Notes: generated by a model not told the origin, from the letters alone. A stretch of 64,000 nucleotides of DNA from Acanthacorydalis orientalis (GCA_034766995.1 CM068323.1:6525143-6589142); one strand, 5' to 3'. Numbered from the stretch's first letter, positions 21,361 through 33,440 are shown. Numbers and translations: made by a program.

Positions 21361-21396
<36 letters not shown>

Positions 21397-21400
<4 letters not shown>

Positions 21401-22075
21401 GTATGAGATTTGTCTATTTAATTCCCTGATATTTTTTTCCACGAATCTTAAATGAGTGTGAGTCTTCGTATGTTTGGTTGTTCCTCGAGGATACCGTTTC
21501 CTCGATCCAACCTCCAGTTTATTATTGTATTCTGTCCTGTGTGTGTGTATGCGGACTGGATTCGTGGAGTATGTGAGAAAACGGTTTGATACAATGAAAA
21601 GAAACACAATTGAAGTAACACGAGAAATTTGTAAAATTACTTCAAAGTAATCGCTTATCTCACTTCGAATACACCTATTATAACTCATTAAAAGAATTAT
21701 TTTTTCATTTCAATAAACCGTAAAGATATCTGTCGAAACAGTGATCCGATCGATATAACACTTTCGATACCAGAACAGAGAAGAGACGCACTCGACTGTA
21801 AGCACAGAAAGTTCGGTTCGACTATATTCAAATATCAACAATAATTCTTCAACTAACGACTCATCAGATCTAGATATTTTCATGTTCTGCTCGGAAATTC
21901 GATTGGAACTCACTTAAAGCGACGGTTTTCTTTATTATGTCGTCGAAAGTGGATAAAGTTTTTTTTATTGCAGCTAGAGGATATTTCTTAAGTAGACAAT
22001 AAATTATATTTATGTGCGTTTTCTTTCTGATTTTCTTATAAGATTATTAAAATACATAAATATTACACATATCGC

Positions 22076-22139
<64 letters not shown>

Positions 22140-22239
22140 GATTGCTTCATAGATAATACAGTAAATTTTATTTTAATTACATCTTCAAATATAATAATTA
22201 ATAAGATATTTGATTTTGATAATATTATATAAGTATTTA
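21397..22239. other. No gene recognised; (TA)n at 22075-22134
   Basis: Unique-looking sequence with a short GT run near 21541 and one long TA array. No gene is supported. Confidence 0.5.
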
Positions 22240-22500
22240 TTAGGTGTAAAAATTAATTCAGCACCTTTTTATATAGAAAATGTGTGTTTTGTTTGCGAAA
22301 AAACTGACTACACTTCAGTCTTCAAAATACACTGCATTAATTTTTATAATTTTACTCTATCTGTCTGGTAACTGACGAATTCCCTGTTGAAAAAAATGAC
22401 ATTTTTTAGTCGACGTCATCGTCAGTGCATTATCAAGTCTCTTACACCATTTTCAGACTTCAAACATGCGTCACTCAGGACTCGTGACACAAAGGAGCTT
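22240..22500 (-). pseudogene. Mariner 3' end fragment (family amplified at 52 kb)
   Basis: The minus strand reads IRQLPDR, stop, SKIIKINAVYFED and a stop at the C-terminus. This is the usual LPDRW...NG.YFE end of a mariner transposase, followed by about 60 bp to a terminal AATTAATT(C/T)-rich end. The same 3' end recurs at 42955-43140 and in the 52.35-53.88 kb array. Confidence 0.75.
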
Positions 22501-22542
22501 ATATTGTGAAACCAATTGTGTATGTGTGGGTGTGTATGTATG

Positions 22543-22583
<41 letters not shown>

Positions 22584-22590
22584 ATATATA

Positions 22591-22838
22591 TAATCAATTT
22601 TTAGAAATATTTGAATACATTGCATTTATTTAATAATGTCTGATCCTTAATAATAAAAATATCTGTTCCTTATAAATAAAAATCAGAGAAGTAAGGTGCT
22701 TCTGTAAACAAATATATATATATATATAATCAATTTTTGGAAATATTTGAATACATTGCATTTTTTTAATAATGTCTGATCCTTAATAATAAAAATATCT
22801 GTTCCTTATAAATAAAAATCAGAGAAGTAAGGTGCTTA
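22591..22838 (+). repeat. Tandem duplication, two units of about 112 bp
   Basis: 22591-22701 and 22727-22838 are near-identical (TAATCAATTTTT(A/G)GAAATATTTG to AGTAAGGTGCTT), offset by 136 bp and each preceded by TA repeats. CGTGACACAAAG motifs lie on both sides (about 22483 and 22853). Confidence 0.85.
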
Positions 22839-22959
22839 TTTGTGTCACGGTTCGTGACACAAAGCTTAAAGTTGATTTTATAAAAATAATGAAATGGAAT
22901 TAAAAAAATATATAAAATATATTTCTAAAACATTGCAAATTATAGAGTTTTAGACCTTT

Positions 22960-24090
22960 TCTAACGAATTGCTTGATCGAGTCAATCTAAATTTTAGCAT
23001 AATACTCGTTATCTTTTGAACCTTTGGAAGCTAGTCAATTAGCAAGATTCTTTTAGCTCCTGAAAAAAATGAAGTCATAACTTTTCCAGCGGATAAAACT
23101 GATTTTGCTTTCTTTGATAGCAGATAAGCACTATGCTTCCATTGTTTTGATAGTAGTTTTGACACTGGAGTGTAATCGTAAATCCAAGTCTCATCTATAG
23201 TCACAAATCGAAGGCAGTCGTATTTCTCTTAAATCGATCCAAACAGTCTTAGGAAATTTGTACTCGAATACATTTATTAACAATTGTCACAAGAATGGTA
23301 CCTACTGTTCAAAAAAATATAAAAAATTAGATTCATCTTCATATAAAATTACCCTCTCATTCCAGTTTTATCAAAAAATGAACAACTTTCTAAAAAACAG
23401 TGTTTATGATTTTAAATAGTTTCTTATTAAATACATCCATACAGAAATGATTAATAATATTTATCATAAACTTTGGTTCTTCTTATATATATATATATAT
23501 ATATAAATTTATACTCAAATGCGTTGATGATCAATTGTCAGTCAACGCGACACCCATCTTACTGATAGCTTTTACTGAGCCTAACTCTTTAGTCAGGATG
23601 TGATACACGTGCTCATCTGAAACACCCACAACTTGATCAATCTCGGACAACTTCAATCGCCGATCCTGTAAAACAATATCGTCCACTTTGTGGATGATTT
23701 CTTTTGTCTCTGCAGTTTTTCCTGGACATTCACTAAACAGGTTATCTTATAAGCTTGCACGGTCACATTTAAATCGATCTGCCCACTTTTTTACGGTTAT
23801 ATACGATGGTGCACTATCATCCAGTATATTTTTCATCTCATTGAAGCTTTCTGTTGGCGTTTCTTGACAAAAAACGTCTTTACCACATTTTGTTCAACTT
23901 TATCCATTTCAATAACGACACAAAAAGATCTTTATTTAAATTTATGTTCGACTGTACAAACTGCTCGACACATTGATTACAGTCTTTGATGTTTATGTAT
24001 AAGATAGATATCGCTTTGTAATCCATCACAAATATTGAAAATATCACCGCCACTTATATGTTAGACCGCGAACTTTTCAAATCACCCTCG
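22960..24090 (-). pseudogene. Decayed mariner with clear 5' terminal repeat
   Basis: The terminal repeat CGAGGGTGATTTGAAAAGTT (minus strand) starts at 24090 after TA at 24091-24092. The N-terminus (MDKVEQNV...) starts near 23909. The HTH region is around 23640-23700, and the RWVSR...LTID linker near 23530. An interruption with (TA)n at 23290-23507 shows a repeated motif (TT(T/A)ATACTCAAATGCG / TACTCGAATACA) on both sides. The catalytic part near 23000-23240 is homologous to the relic at 2700-3640. Many stops and frame shifts are present. Confidence 0.75.
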
Positions 24091-24092
24091 TA

Positions 24093-25215
24093 AATTGATG
24101 GAGAAGTCCGTGTACCATCCTTGTAGTGTGTAAGATGTCGAATCATTTATAAAAATTTAAAAAAAAAGAAACGAGTCCGAGTGCCCGGCTATAAAATTAG
24201 ACGTTCGTTTTTTGCGATTCGTTTCTTTTAATCGAACAGTGACACAATATCGATTCGAAATGTGATTAAATGTGTTGCAGAATGTCCGTACACTGTAAAC
24301 AATATAACAAGTGTGTCTCTTACCTGCAGTTTCGTACATGTTCACTGTCAAAATATGATTTATGAACATGTACTGTGCATCCATATATCACGGATACGTT
24401 CATTTTTAGGTGAGAGCGAATCGAGAGGAAGAATTTTATTAAAATAGTGGCTAGAGTCGCGTGTCGAGCACACACACACACACCGATACACACACACACA
24501 CATGCACGACACATACATACATACATACAAGAAGAACGTCTTCTTCAGGCCATTTGTTTCACGTCTCGGCGGGTAGCCTAGCATCTTATAGCTAGGAGAC
24601 ACGGGTTCCATTTTTTACATCTATCTCAACATTACAGGCGTACCACCTTTTTAACAGAGATGTTATACACTGACATGTGAACACGAGCGACACGACTATA
24701 ATTTCATTTTAACAAGTAGACATGTACATTTTTTTCCGGGGCGAGAATTATGCGCGGCTGCGATTTATCAAGATTTCAAATGCACGTGACGGAATCATAT
24801 TTGGAAATAACCGTTACGGAGCCGACGATAGATAGTGTGTGTGTGTGTGTGTAGTGTGTGGGGATTTAACATTTCCGTTGATTTATTTCACTTCGCCGGA
24901 TTAACATAATGCAATTTAAGTGTTTCGAACATGAAATTAGTTTTTGTGGCGGTGATATTTTTTTTTTTTATTTCATCCGATTAGGTACGGGATTTGAACA
25001 GAGGACGAGATTTTTGATTCTAACAGAGGTTTCACAATATAGGACGTCGATAGTTTTTCGATTCGGGTCGTTGTTAATTTTTTTCTTTAATATTATATAC
25101 AGTCGGGCCGGAAATTGTTGGAGCTTAAAATTCGACAAAGTTTTTCATTATTGGTTTTGTGGTTTTTGTTGAATAATGCTAGATCTTTCTCTATGTGGGA
25201 CAGTTAGGACGGACT
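24093..25215. other. No gene recognised; CA and CATA microsatellites
   Basis: CA runs at about 24470-24500, ACATAC repeats at 24511-24531 and a GT run at 24836-24852. The remainder is of moderate GC with only short frames and no recognisable protein or RNA. Confidence 0.5.
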
Positions 25216-25216
25216 T

Positions 25217-25262
<46 letters not shown>

Positions 25263-25322
25263 GTACTAGAAAGATCCGTCTCTTACTCAATTCTCTCACC
25301 AACTCTTGGAGTGGTTGGTGAA

Positions 25323-25356
<34 letters not shown>

Positions 25357-25357
<1 letters not shown>

Positions 25358-26278
25358 GAGGTCAGACAATTAAGTAATGCGACCGATTTTTTTTCTCGGC
25401 CTGTGGTAACACTGCGAACCTGTAACTCCTCCACCGTAATAGCAGATCCCTACTCTCTCGATTGAGACCTTGACCACTCTCGTACGATCATTTCTTCGCC
25501 AGCTGTTTAGTGTTTTGTAACAACGCGCGAGTAGTGCATGTCACGAAGCCCACCGAATGAACATCGCTCAAGATTGTCTCGAGCAGGTTGAAAGTGATCC
25601 TACTCTTCTCTATCGAGTTATTACTGGTGATGAAAGTTGGTTCTTTCAATATGACCCCCACACTAAACGACAAAGCCAACAGTGGCTGTCCCCTGGAGCA
25701 CCAAGGCCAAAGAAGGCGAGAATGAGCGAGTCCAAAGTGAAAACCATGTTGATTTGCTTCTTCGACAGCAAAGGGGTGGTTCACAAAGAGTTCGTACCAC
25801 CTGGACAAACCGTAAATCAAGTATTCTACCGCAATGTGCTCGAAAAATTACGAAAAAGGGTGCTCAGAGTGCGTCCAGAGATCGCGAAGACTTGGGTTCT
25901 GCATCACGACAATGCTCCCTGTCACAGTGCGTTCAGTGTCTCTCAGTTTTTGGCGTCTAAAGGCATCGCAACGTTACCACAACCGCCCTATTCACCGGAC
26001 ATGTCACCCTGCGACTTTTTCCTATTCCCCCATATGAAAAAATTCGTCAAAGGTCGACATTTTGACTCCGTTGAAGATATCCAAGAATCTGTGATGAGGG
26101 TACTCGGAGAGGTCCCACAAGAAGTGTTCCAGAATTGTTACGAAAACTGGAAAACTCGCTGGAATAAGTGTATAGATGCGGGAGGGGACTACTTTGAAGG
26201 GGATCGCAGCGATGTACCTTAATTTTTAAATATACTCGATTTTTGAATTTTGTCGCATTACTTAATTGTCTGACCTCG
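25357..26278 (+). mobile_element. Mariner (family 1), internally deleted, landed in a TA array
   Basis: A 922-bp element with terminal repeats CGAGGTCAGACAATTAAG at both ends. TA duplications are at 25355-25356 and 26279-26280. A (TA)n array (25327-25356) touches its left end. Its 3' 500 bp are nearly identical to 38303-38854. Confidence 0.95.
25557..26222 (+). pseudogene. Mariner family 1 transposase lacking the DNA-binding domain
   Basis: An open frame of 221 codons from ATG 25557 carries the whole catalytic domain: ITGDESWFFQYD, LHHDNAP and SPCDFF (all three Asp, D34D spacing), ending GDYFEGDRSDVP. The N-terminal HTH domains (about 130 residues) are deleted, the leader being joined directly to the catalytic part. 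If expressed, the product could not bind its terminal repeats in the normal way. It might act as a dominant interfering protein, but that is speculation. Confidence 0.85.
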
Positions 26279-26280
26279 TA

Positions 26281-26328
26281 TATGTATTATGTATGTATGT
26301 ATGTACGTATGTATGTATGTATATATAA
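26281..26328. repeat. (TATG)n microsatellite
   Basis: A TATG/TACG-type run follows directly on the right end of the mariner. It may be a diverged continuation of the TA array the element split. Confidence 0.85.
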
Positions 26329-26384
26329 CTTTGTTCGGCTTATATTTATCTTTCTAATGCACTGAAATTTTGATTATACTAACA

Positions 26385-26499
26385 GTTTTTATCATATTTT
26401 CATTGTCAACAATGTTCTGCTGTATATAACGGTTTTAATTTTATCCAGTGTCGTCACAGCAGCAACTTTTCTTGCCGAAATATCTTTTGTCCTGCCCAT
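26385..26499 (-). pseudogene. Tc1-like transposase N-terminus, relic
   Basis: From ATG 26499 the minus strand reads MGRTKDISARKVAAVTTLDK before decaying. This is a characteristic opening of Tc1-like transposases (HTH helix 1). No catalytic portion follows. The sequence up to about 26720 may be its leader, but I could not find a clear terminal repeat. Confidence 0.6.
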
Positions 26500-26894
26500 A
26501 ATCTCACCTTTTTACACAAACGTAGTTTTTTATTCTTAACACAGAGGTAATTGAGTTCATACCTTCAAGAATGTTCGAATCATGTTACAAAAGTTACATG
26601 AAATGAAAAGTCAAGTGAAGTTCACTTCGGAAATTTAAAATATCACCATTTATTGTACTGCAATGCAAGCCCTCTGCTCGCATAAGCTAACACAATTTGG
26701 AGGAACTCTGACAGCCGTTGTCAAACTGTGAAAAAAAGTTTCCTGCTACTTTTCTGAAAGGTGAAGTTGTGAGGAGCAATCAACAAAAAAATTAAGTGCT
26801 GAAACAATGGATTATTGTTCTTATTTTTTGTTGTTTTCTTAATCGCTAAACATTCAAATATATGAAAACTATTCCTTAGTTTAATAACTTGTAC

Positions 26895-26896
<2 letters not shown>

Positions 26897-26958
<62 letters not shown>

Positions 26959-26977
26959 GTACATACTGTATATACTG

Positions 26978-27012
<35 letters not shown>
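26897..27012. repeat. (TA)n arrays
   Basis: TA runs at 26897-26953 and 26986-27012, separated by a TACTGTATA-containing segment. Confidence 0.95.
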
Positions 27013-27014
<2 letters not shown>

Positions 27015-27017
<3 letters not shown>

Positions 27018-27788
27018 CAGCTTACATCTAAACAAATCTGTATAGAATAATATACTGTAAAATGTGTACAGTATAATCAGAGTAATTTGTTGTATATAAC
27101 AAAGTACAGTTATAATTCTATTATGGAAATTTAATTATTATGCTGATGAATGTTTAAATTAGATTACATATGCATTTTTCATTAGTGACGTGCATGAATT
27201 ATGTACTGAAAATTGTCAACAAAACATTCAGTTTGGAAATTAAAACTGAATTCATTTATTTCCAATTTGTTACTCTGAAACGATACCAACACTGAACGAC
27301 ATATTTATTTCCTTTAATATGAAGTTTTCATTTTTTTTATTATAGTGAAGTCTGTTCAACTTTGAACTCTTTTTCCATATCGTCAGAACGAGGTTCGATC
27401 GAAAAATAGCCGAATGAGCGTCATGAAATTTCATTTATTAAAAAAAAAATATTGTTTGGAAATACTCTTCTATAGCATCTACAAATCATTGCCAAAAACC
27501 TTGTACAATTCTCGAAGAACTCATTGGATGCCCATTTGGGAATTGATCTTAATCAGTCTTTAAATTTTTATGGACTTAATTATTGACTTATTACTCTTTT
27601 ATAGACTTATCTTAAAATACTATTCTAATTCTGTTACTCTTATCGAATTGTTCAATTGTTTCTTTCATTTGTTTATATTTCTCCAATTGTTTCTCTCATC
27701 CAATTGATCAACAGACAAACACCTCAATTCATTTCATAATAAACAGACTTCTTACTTCATCCCTGTATTAAAATACATGCTCATCTTA
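27015..27788. other. No gene recognised
   Basis: A+T-rich sequence up to the next mariner. It has only short frames. Confidence 0.5.
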
Positions 27789-27790
27789 TA

Positions 27791-29084
27791 CGACGGTGGT
27801 CCCAGAAGTACCCGACCCAACAAAGAAAACACACAAATTTTGGAAAAAAATATATTTATTTTTCAACATAATCTCCTTTTAGCTCTATACACTTTTCCCA
27901 GCGATGTTCAATAAGTTCGATACCATTTTTATAACAAGAACTCTCTTGCTCCTCAAAATACCCATTAACTGCCCACATCACTTCTTCATCGTTGGGTAAT
28001 CTTTGACCACCGCGCCATTTTTTCAAGTTTGGGAACAGAAAATAATCCGAGGGGGCTAAATCTGGCGAATAGGGTGCATGAGGTAGCAATTCAAACTTCA
28101 ATTCATTAATTTTGGCCATTGCAATAACGGATTTGTGAGCTGGTGCATTGTCTTGATGACACAACACTTTCTTCTTAGCCAAATGCGGCCGTTTTTGCTT
28201 GATTTCTTCGCTCAAACGTTGCAATAAGTTCGCATAATACTCGCCGTTGATAGTTTTTCCTTTTTCAAGATAGTCAATGAAAATTGTCCCACGCGCATCC
28301 CAAAAAACCGACGCCATGACCTTGCCTGCAGATGAAACGGTCTTCGCCTTCTTTGGAGCAGGTTCTCTCTTTTCAGTCCAGTGTTTTGATTGTTCTTTTG
28401 TCTCGGGTGTGAAGTGATGGACCAATGTTTCATCCATGGTTATGAAACGGCGCAAAAATTCTGCTTTGTCGCTGTGAAACTTCGCTAAACACTCAATTGA
28501 AACATCTTCACGACACTGTTTTTGCTCGAGTGTGAGCAAACGCGGCACCCATCTTGCACACAGCTTTCTCATGTCCAAATTTTCAGATAATATGCGATGT
28601 ACCGCACTTTTTAAAATGCCTACTATGTCTGCTAGCTCGCGCACTTTCAGTCGACGATCATCCAGTACCGCTTTGTAGATTTTCTTCACCATTTCTGGAG
28701 TCGTCACCTCATTCGGTCGACCACTGTGATGCTCGTCTTTGCAGCTCGTACGGCCTCGTTTAAACTCTGCTACCCAATATTTCACTGTTGTAAACGAAGT
28801 AGCAGACTCACCCAGAGTAGAATCCAGTTCAGCTTTTATATTGATTGGGCTGAGGCCTTTCAAATAAAAGTATTGTATCACGTAACGATGACCAATTTTC
28901 TCCATTTTCACAAATTCACTGAAAACGTTCACTATTGATGGCTGCCAAATAAATACTAAACAACGTGGCGTCCTCAAACTTGAAACATATGCTTTATAGA
29001 CTGTGTACTTTCTAATACAGTGATATTTTTCAAAAAACTACCGCCATCTCCAGGTCAGGTCGGGTACTTCTGGGACCACCCTCA
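27791..29084 (-). mobile_element. Full-length mariner with intact transposase ORF
   Basis: A 1294-bp element. The ends share GGTGGTCCCAGAAGTACCCG in inverted orientation and vary in the outermost four or five bases. It is flanked by TA at 27789-27790 and 29085-29086. The transposase lies on the minus strand. Confidence 0.95.
27856..28905 (-). CDS. Mariner transposase, 349 aa, open frame
   Basis: I chose the ATG at 28905 (MEKIGHRYVIQYFYLKGL) because it gives the usual 345-350 aa mariner length. The open frame extends further upstream only through non-mariner sequence. It has an N-terminal paired HTH (WVAEFKRGRTS, then LKVRELADIVGILKSAVHRI), the linker ARWVPRLLTLEQKQ, and a catalytic domain with MDETL, HQDNAPAHKS and APSDYFLFP. 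The last two Asp are 34 residues apart. It ends CIELKGDYVEK. The Trp that normally follows MDET is Leu (MDETLVHH), a position conserved in active mariners, so activity is doubtful although no stop or frameshift is present. The enzyme would cut and paste its own element at TA. Confidence 0.93.
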   Translation of the reverse strand: MEKIGHRYVIQYFYLKGLSPINIKAELDSTLGESATSFTTVKYWVAEFKRGRTSCKDEHHSGRPNEVTTPEMVKKIYKAVLDDRRLKVRELADIVGILKSAVHRILSENLDMRKLCARWVPRLLTLEQKQCREDVSIECLAKFHSDKAEFLRRFITMDETLVHHFTPETKEQSKHWTEKREPAPKKAKTVSSAGKVMASVFWDARGTIFIDYLEKGKTINGEYYANLLQRLSEEIKQKRPHLAKKKVLCHQDNAPAHKSVIAMAKINELKFELLPHAPYSPDLAPSDYFLFPNLKKWRGGQRLPNDEEVMWAVNGYFEEQESSCYKNGIELIEHRWEKCIELKGDYVEK

Positions 29085-29086
29085 TA

Positions 29087-29887
29087 TTTATCACTAATGA
29101 AAAAGTTTCCATTGGATAGATGCCGATTAATAATACCTGCAAACAAGGAGGTGGGACCTCTTTTTTCCCCCTAACCCTTTCCAATCCTCTCTAAAGTTGA
29201 GTCTTTTATGTAATTATTGGCAGATATCGAATCCACTATCGAAACAAGTACCAAATCAAAGATTACAACTTAACTTTAATTTGTAAAATACGGTGGAAGT
29301 GTTTAATTGATCCCAAACAGTTTCCATCTGTGATTTTTGCACGACTTTCAACTAAACGCTCGGTTGCATTTTATGGTTGTAAGAAAGGCTTTTGACCACA
29401 CGATTGAGTTCGATTGCTCCACGATACGATTTCAGAGGAATATTTCGAAAGAATATTTTTTTTTAATTACGAAAATCATTATTAATTTCGATACACGTAT
29501 TGATTTCGCCGCCGACTCTCCCACTGTCATTAATATCTACGGAGCGAACAAGTCGGCAGGATGTTTTATTATAAAATATTCAATACATTTATATAAGGAT
29601 ATCATCTTCTCCTTCGCGAAACAAATCTCGAGCTAAGTGTATATTGATAGAAACGTTTGCCGAGATGAGAATAAAACAAAATAAACGTTTTCGCCGTACA
29701 CGGTATTAGAATAAGACGCGACTAATGACGTAGAGAAAGATGAAAAAATTAATTTGAAAGCATCGCTTCGAATATAAGATTTTGCATTCATTAAAACGTG
29801 AAGTTGTAATAACATTGCAACAGAGTCTGAGCCTTTTCACGTCTACGGATAATTTTTAAGGAAATTACTTTAGCTTTAAAGTCTAAA

Positions 29888-29939
<52 letters not shown>

Positions 29940-30660
29940 TATGTGTGTGTGTGTGTGTATGTGTTAAACTGCTGTAATTGTATATTAAAGTAGATTTTAC
30001 TGGCTGCAAAATGTATATTGAAAATAGACAGAGTTTTATAAAACTGTTAATGTTTCTTTTTATTTATTCATCTATTTTAAAATGAAAATTGTTTCGTCTG
30101 CATCTCTACACAAATTGAATTAAAACAATAAAAGGAATAAATTGAAAACACGGTACGTTCGTAAATATTATATTACAGAAGTTTTTTTTTTTTTAAAGTC
30201 CTCGACTTAGATCTGTTCCGTTATTGTTATTTGAAACAATGTTCAACCCTTGACGGTTTTTCAAATACTCGCCCATAAGACGACAGGAAATTATGTGATA
30301 ACTTTTTTACACGTATTCCAAAGAGATCCCTCTCGGATGATACCTTTGAACTTCTTTTATTATTTGCATACTCGTTTGTATCCTTTATTATATTGTTTTT
30401 TAGCTCATTGGTAAAAAAATAACTGGACAAATTGAAATGGTTCTGGTACATTTTGGGGAATTTGGGAGGCCGGTGTCTTAGGAAATGTTGTGAAAGGTAT
30501 TTTAGTTATGGCAGGGTTATTTTCTGTAACATCGTTCCGATCATCATCGTTCTCAGGGAGGTTTTCATTGGAACTGTTGTTGGTTTCTTCACTGCTACTT
30601 GAAAGGCGTCGAACTTTTTTAAATTATTTAGTGAATTATTATCATTAGTATTATTATTAT
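29087..30660. other. No gene recognised; (TA)n(TG)n at 29891-29963
   Basis: Mixed A+T-rich and moderately GC sequence. The compound TA/TG repeat is the only certain feature. Short frames (for example 29337-29636 plus) have no recognisable motif. Confidence 0.5.
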
Positions 30661-30679
30661 GAGTGGATCATTATTTGAT

Positions 30680-31060
30680 CATCTGAATGGTGAAATCGAG
30701 AAAAAACGTCCTCATTTGTCAAAATAAAAAGCGACTCTTCTATCACGACGATGCGCCGGCATACAAATCAACAATTGCGCAAAATTGCACGAATTTCATT
30801 ACAAATTGCTTCCAGATCGACCATACTCTCCAGATTTAACACCTCGTGACTTTTTCCTGTTTCCCAATTTGAAGAAATGACTCAGACGTAAAAGATTCGC
30901 GTCAAATTCGAAAGTCTTCACTGCTGTAAAAGCCTATTTTGATGAGTCTGACGAACCGTACTATTCGGAAGGGATAAAAAATTAAGAATGTGTCGGACTT
31001 AGTGCATCGAGCTAAAAGGAGATTACCTTGCAAATGAAAAAAGAATTTGTTAAAAAAAAT
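30680..31060 (+). pseudogene. Mariner transposase C-terminal relic
   Basis: The plus strand reads EIEKKRPHLSK, a FYHDDAPAYKST-like second catalytic motif, then PYSPDLTPRDFFLFPNLKK near 30820-30880 and a degraded C-terminus near 31020. Stops and a frame change are present. The N-terminal two thirds are missing. Confidence 0.75.
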
Positions 31061-31311
31061 TGGGTTTTCTTGTCAAACATGGGTACTAATCATTCTAGTA
31101 GAGCCTCGTGGAGTCAAGTTCCTGCCATTTAAATGTTCTGACGACAATTCTCGTCTTTCAAGCGATGCGACATAGGTAGTGAGGACGTGGTAACTCGTCA
31201 CTGGCAGGAAAAAGGTTAAATACAATCTAATTAAAAATAATATTCGTTATACAAATAGAATTATTTTCATAAAAATGGATTTTACTGAAAACTTATATCA
31301 TAAAATTAAGT

Positions 31312-31321
31312 ATTATATATG

Positions 31322-31388
<67 letters not shown>

Positions 31389-31402
31389 GTACATACATAT
31401 GC

Positions 31403-31487
<85 letters not shown>
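31312..31487. repeat. Long (TA)n with TG/TAC interruptions, about 175 bp
   Basis: TA runs are interrupted by single TATG and TACA units. The YIYIYI open frames on both strands are artefacts. Confidence 0.96.
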
Positions 31488-31489
<2 letters not shown>

Positions 31490-32184
31490 ACTACTCGGCT
31501 GTACAGTGTTTAATCTGTAACAACTGTTACATTTTCTGTTCGGTATCAGTTCTTTGATATAATTATGTCGAGTTTAGAAATGATCGAAACAGATATTCGT
31601 ATTACAAAACCAAATATTTGATTTAATCCGTCCGAGTTCCTCGAAAATAAAACGGAATGAACGGAAACCGAAGAACCGAACGTGATAAGTGGCATGGAAA
31701 TAATCACACGGTATGTTTGATAACGATGTTCGAAAAAAAAAAATTACCGAACGTTTAAAACCGAGGAAGGCGTTAATAATAATAATAAAAAAAATGCGGG
31801 AAATGTCAATATTCTTCACTGAACACTTATCTTGGGCGAGATATAACTCAAGTGCTCAAATCGCTGCGAGCGTGTTCCGCTGGAATACATCCCGGTCGTA
31901 TGGAAGAGGGAGAAGGAAAAAACAGCCGCCGTTCGGCGTTCATCTGATTTCAGTTTCCGCGAAAAATGACGAATCGAGAGGGAAAAATTAAAAACGTTCG
32001 TAGTATTTTGCGCGGACGGCAGTTATTCAATTATCATTGTCTTTAAACGCACCGTTTTGCGAGATTAATGGAAATATAATTAAAATGTACATTTCTGAAG
32101 GGGGACGATACACGGACCAGTGTCTGTGAGAGCCGTTGAAACGGAACGAACATCCATGTCTTAATTATTCCTCTTCATTTTTAT

Positions 32185-32188
<4 letters not shown>
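31490..32188. other. No gene recognised
   Basis: Moderately GC sequence at 31840-32150 resembles unique host DNA, but no exon can be supported. Confidence 0.45.
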
Positions 32189-32226
<38 letters not shown>

Positions 32227-32247
32227 GATATATATATATATATATAC
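32189..32247. repeat. (TA)n microsatellite
   Basis: A TA run with two short interruptions. It lies just before a mariner relic. Confidence 0.95.
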
Positions 32248-32269
32248 ATGTTTGCATTGGAAGCCGCTG

Positions 32270-33200
32270 TTTTTTTTTGGTTTTCTTTTTGAGCATTTAT
32301 TTCAATAACAAAATGTGTGAATACATTAATCAAAATATTTTCCTTCAGAAGATATGACTTTTTCTCACTTTTCTGGCAGAATTTGAATTCCGCGATGAAA
32401 GAATGATCTGTCTTATGAGCCAATCGATTCAGTAAACCAATTTTCGATTTCTCCGTAGTTATGGAAATGTATATTTTCCAAAACGTGTTGTCCAATCTAT
32501 CGAAACAGATCGTAATCACTTGGGATCAGGTCCGGAGAATACGCTGGGTGCGGAGAAACCTCCCATTCGAGCTCGATCAGTGTCTGTTTCACGGTTAAAG
32601 CAGCATGGGGCCGAGTGTTTTCATGGAGAAGAATCACTTGTCGGCGATTCGATGCAATTGGTGGTCGTTTTTGCATTTTTCTTATTTCAATAACGAAATG
32701 TATGAATGCATTAATCAAAATACTTTCCTTCAGAACATATGACTTGCCCACTTTTCTGGAAAGAGTTGAATTTCTTGACGAAAGAATGGTCTGTCTTTTG
32801 AGCCAATCCATTCATCAACCTAATATTTAACTTCTCTGTAGTTATATAAATGTATATCTTCCAAAGCGTATTGTCCAGTCTATCGAAACAGATGGTAATC
32901 GCTTAGAGCCATGTCCGGAGAATACGCTGAGTGCAAGAGAACCTCCCATTCGAGCTCCATCAGTGTTTGTTTCACGGTTAAAGCAACATTGGGCAGTTAT
33001 ACATTGTCATACAGTAGCGTTGTCATGGAGAAGAATTACTTTTCGGCAATTTGATGCAATTGATGGTCGTTCTTGCATCAAATCATCATTCAAACGCTCC
33101 AATTGTTTTGGATGACGTTCGACTGTGATTATTTCCTTCGGTTTCAACCGTTCATAATACACGAAACCCTCCATATCCCACTAAATAGGGAGCATTGTTT
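32270..33200 (-). pseudogene. Two tandem partial copies of a mauritiana-like mariner
   Basis: On the minus strand the segment from 32660 to 32270 reads RRQVILLHENTRPHAALTVK, EWEVSPHPAYSPDLIPSDYD and a C-terminal part. The segment from 33200 to 32690 reads the same region again, starting further upstream (WRVSCIMNG, ERHPKQLERLNDDL-like) and ending with the same 3' stretch (CATTAATCAAAATA). Both are broken by stops. The two copies lie head to tail, so the 3' part was duplicated in tandem. A third related piece is at 35345-35690. Confidence 0.78.
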
Positions 33201-33244
33201 TATGCCCGTGGATGTTTCTCTTTGGTGTCGCTGTTTCCTGAATT

Positions 33245-33440
33245 TCCTATCAAAGTCTTGACTAAACAAATCCAAGAAGTAGGTATTAACGTATCCCAAA
33301 GAACTGTTCATCGACGATTAACTGTAAGGGCCTGCTAGCCAGAAAACCTGCTTGGAAACCAAAACTCGCAGCAGCCATGATCAAGAAACGTTTCGAATGG
33401 GCAAAAAAGTATAAGGATTTCACGATCCACGACTAGGAAA
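33245..33440 (+). pseudogene. Tc1-like transposase relic (central part)
   Basis: The plus strand reads LTKQIQEVGINVSQRTVHRRL, then after a one-base shift GLLARKPAWKPKLAAAMIKK and RFEWAKKYKDFTI. This matches the second HTH and following stretch of Tc1-like transposases (S.RTV.RRL...GL..R.P..KP.L). The catalytic part is absent. Confidence 0.7.
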
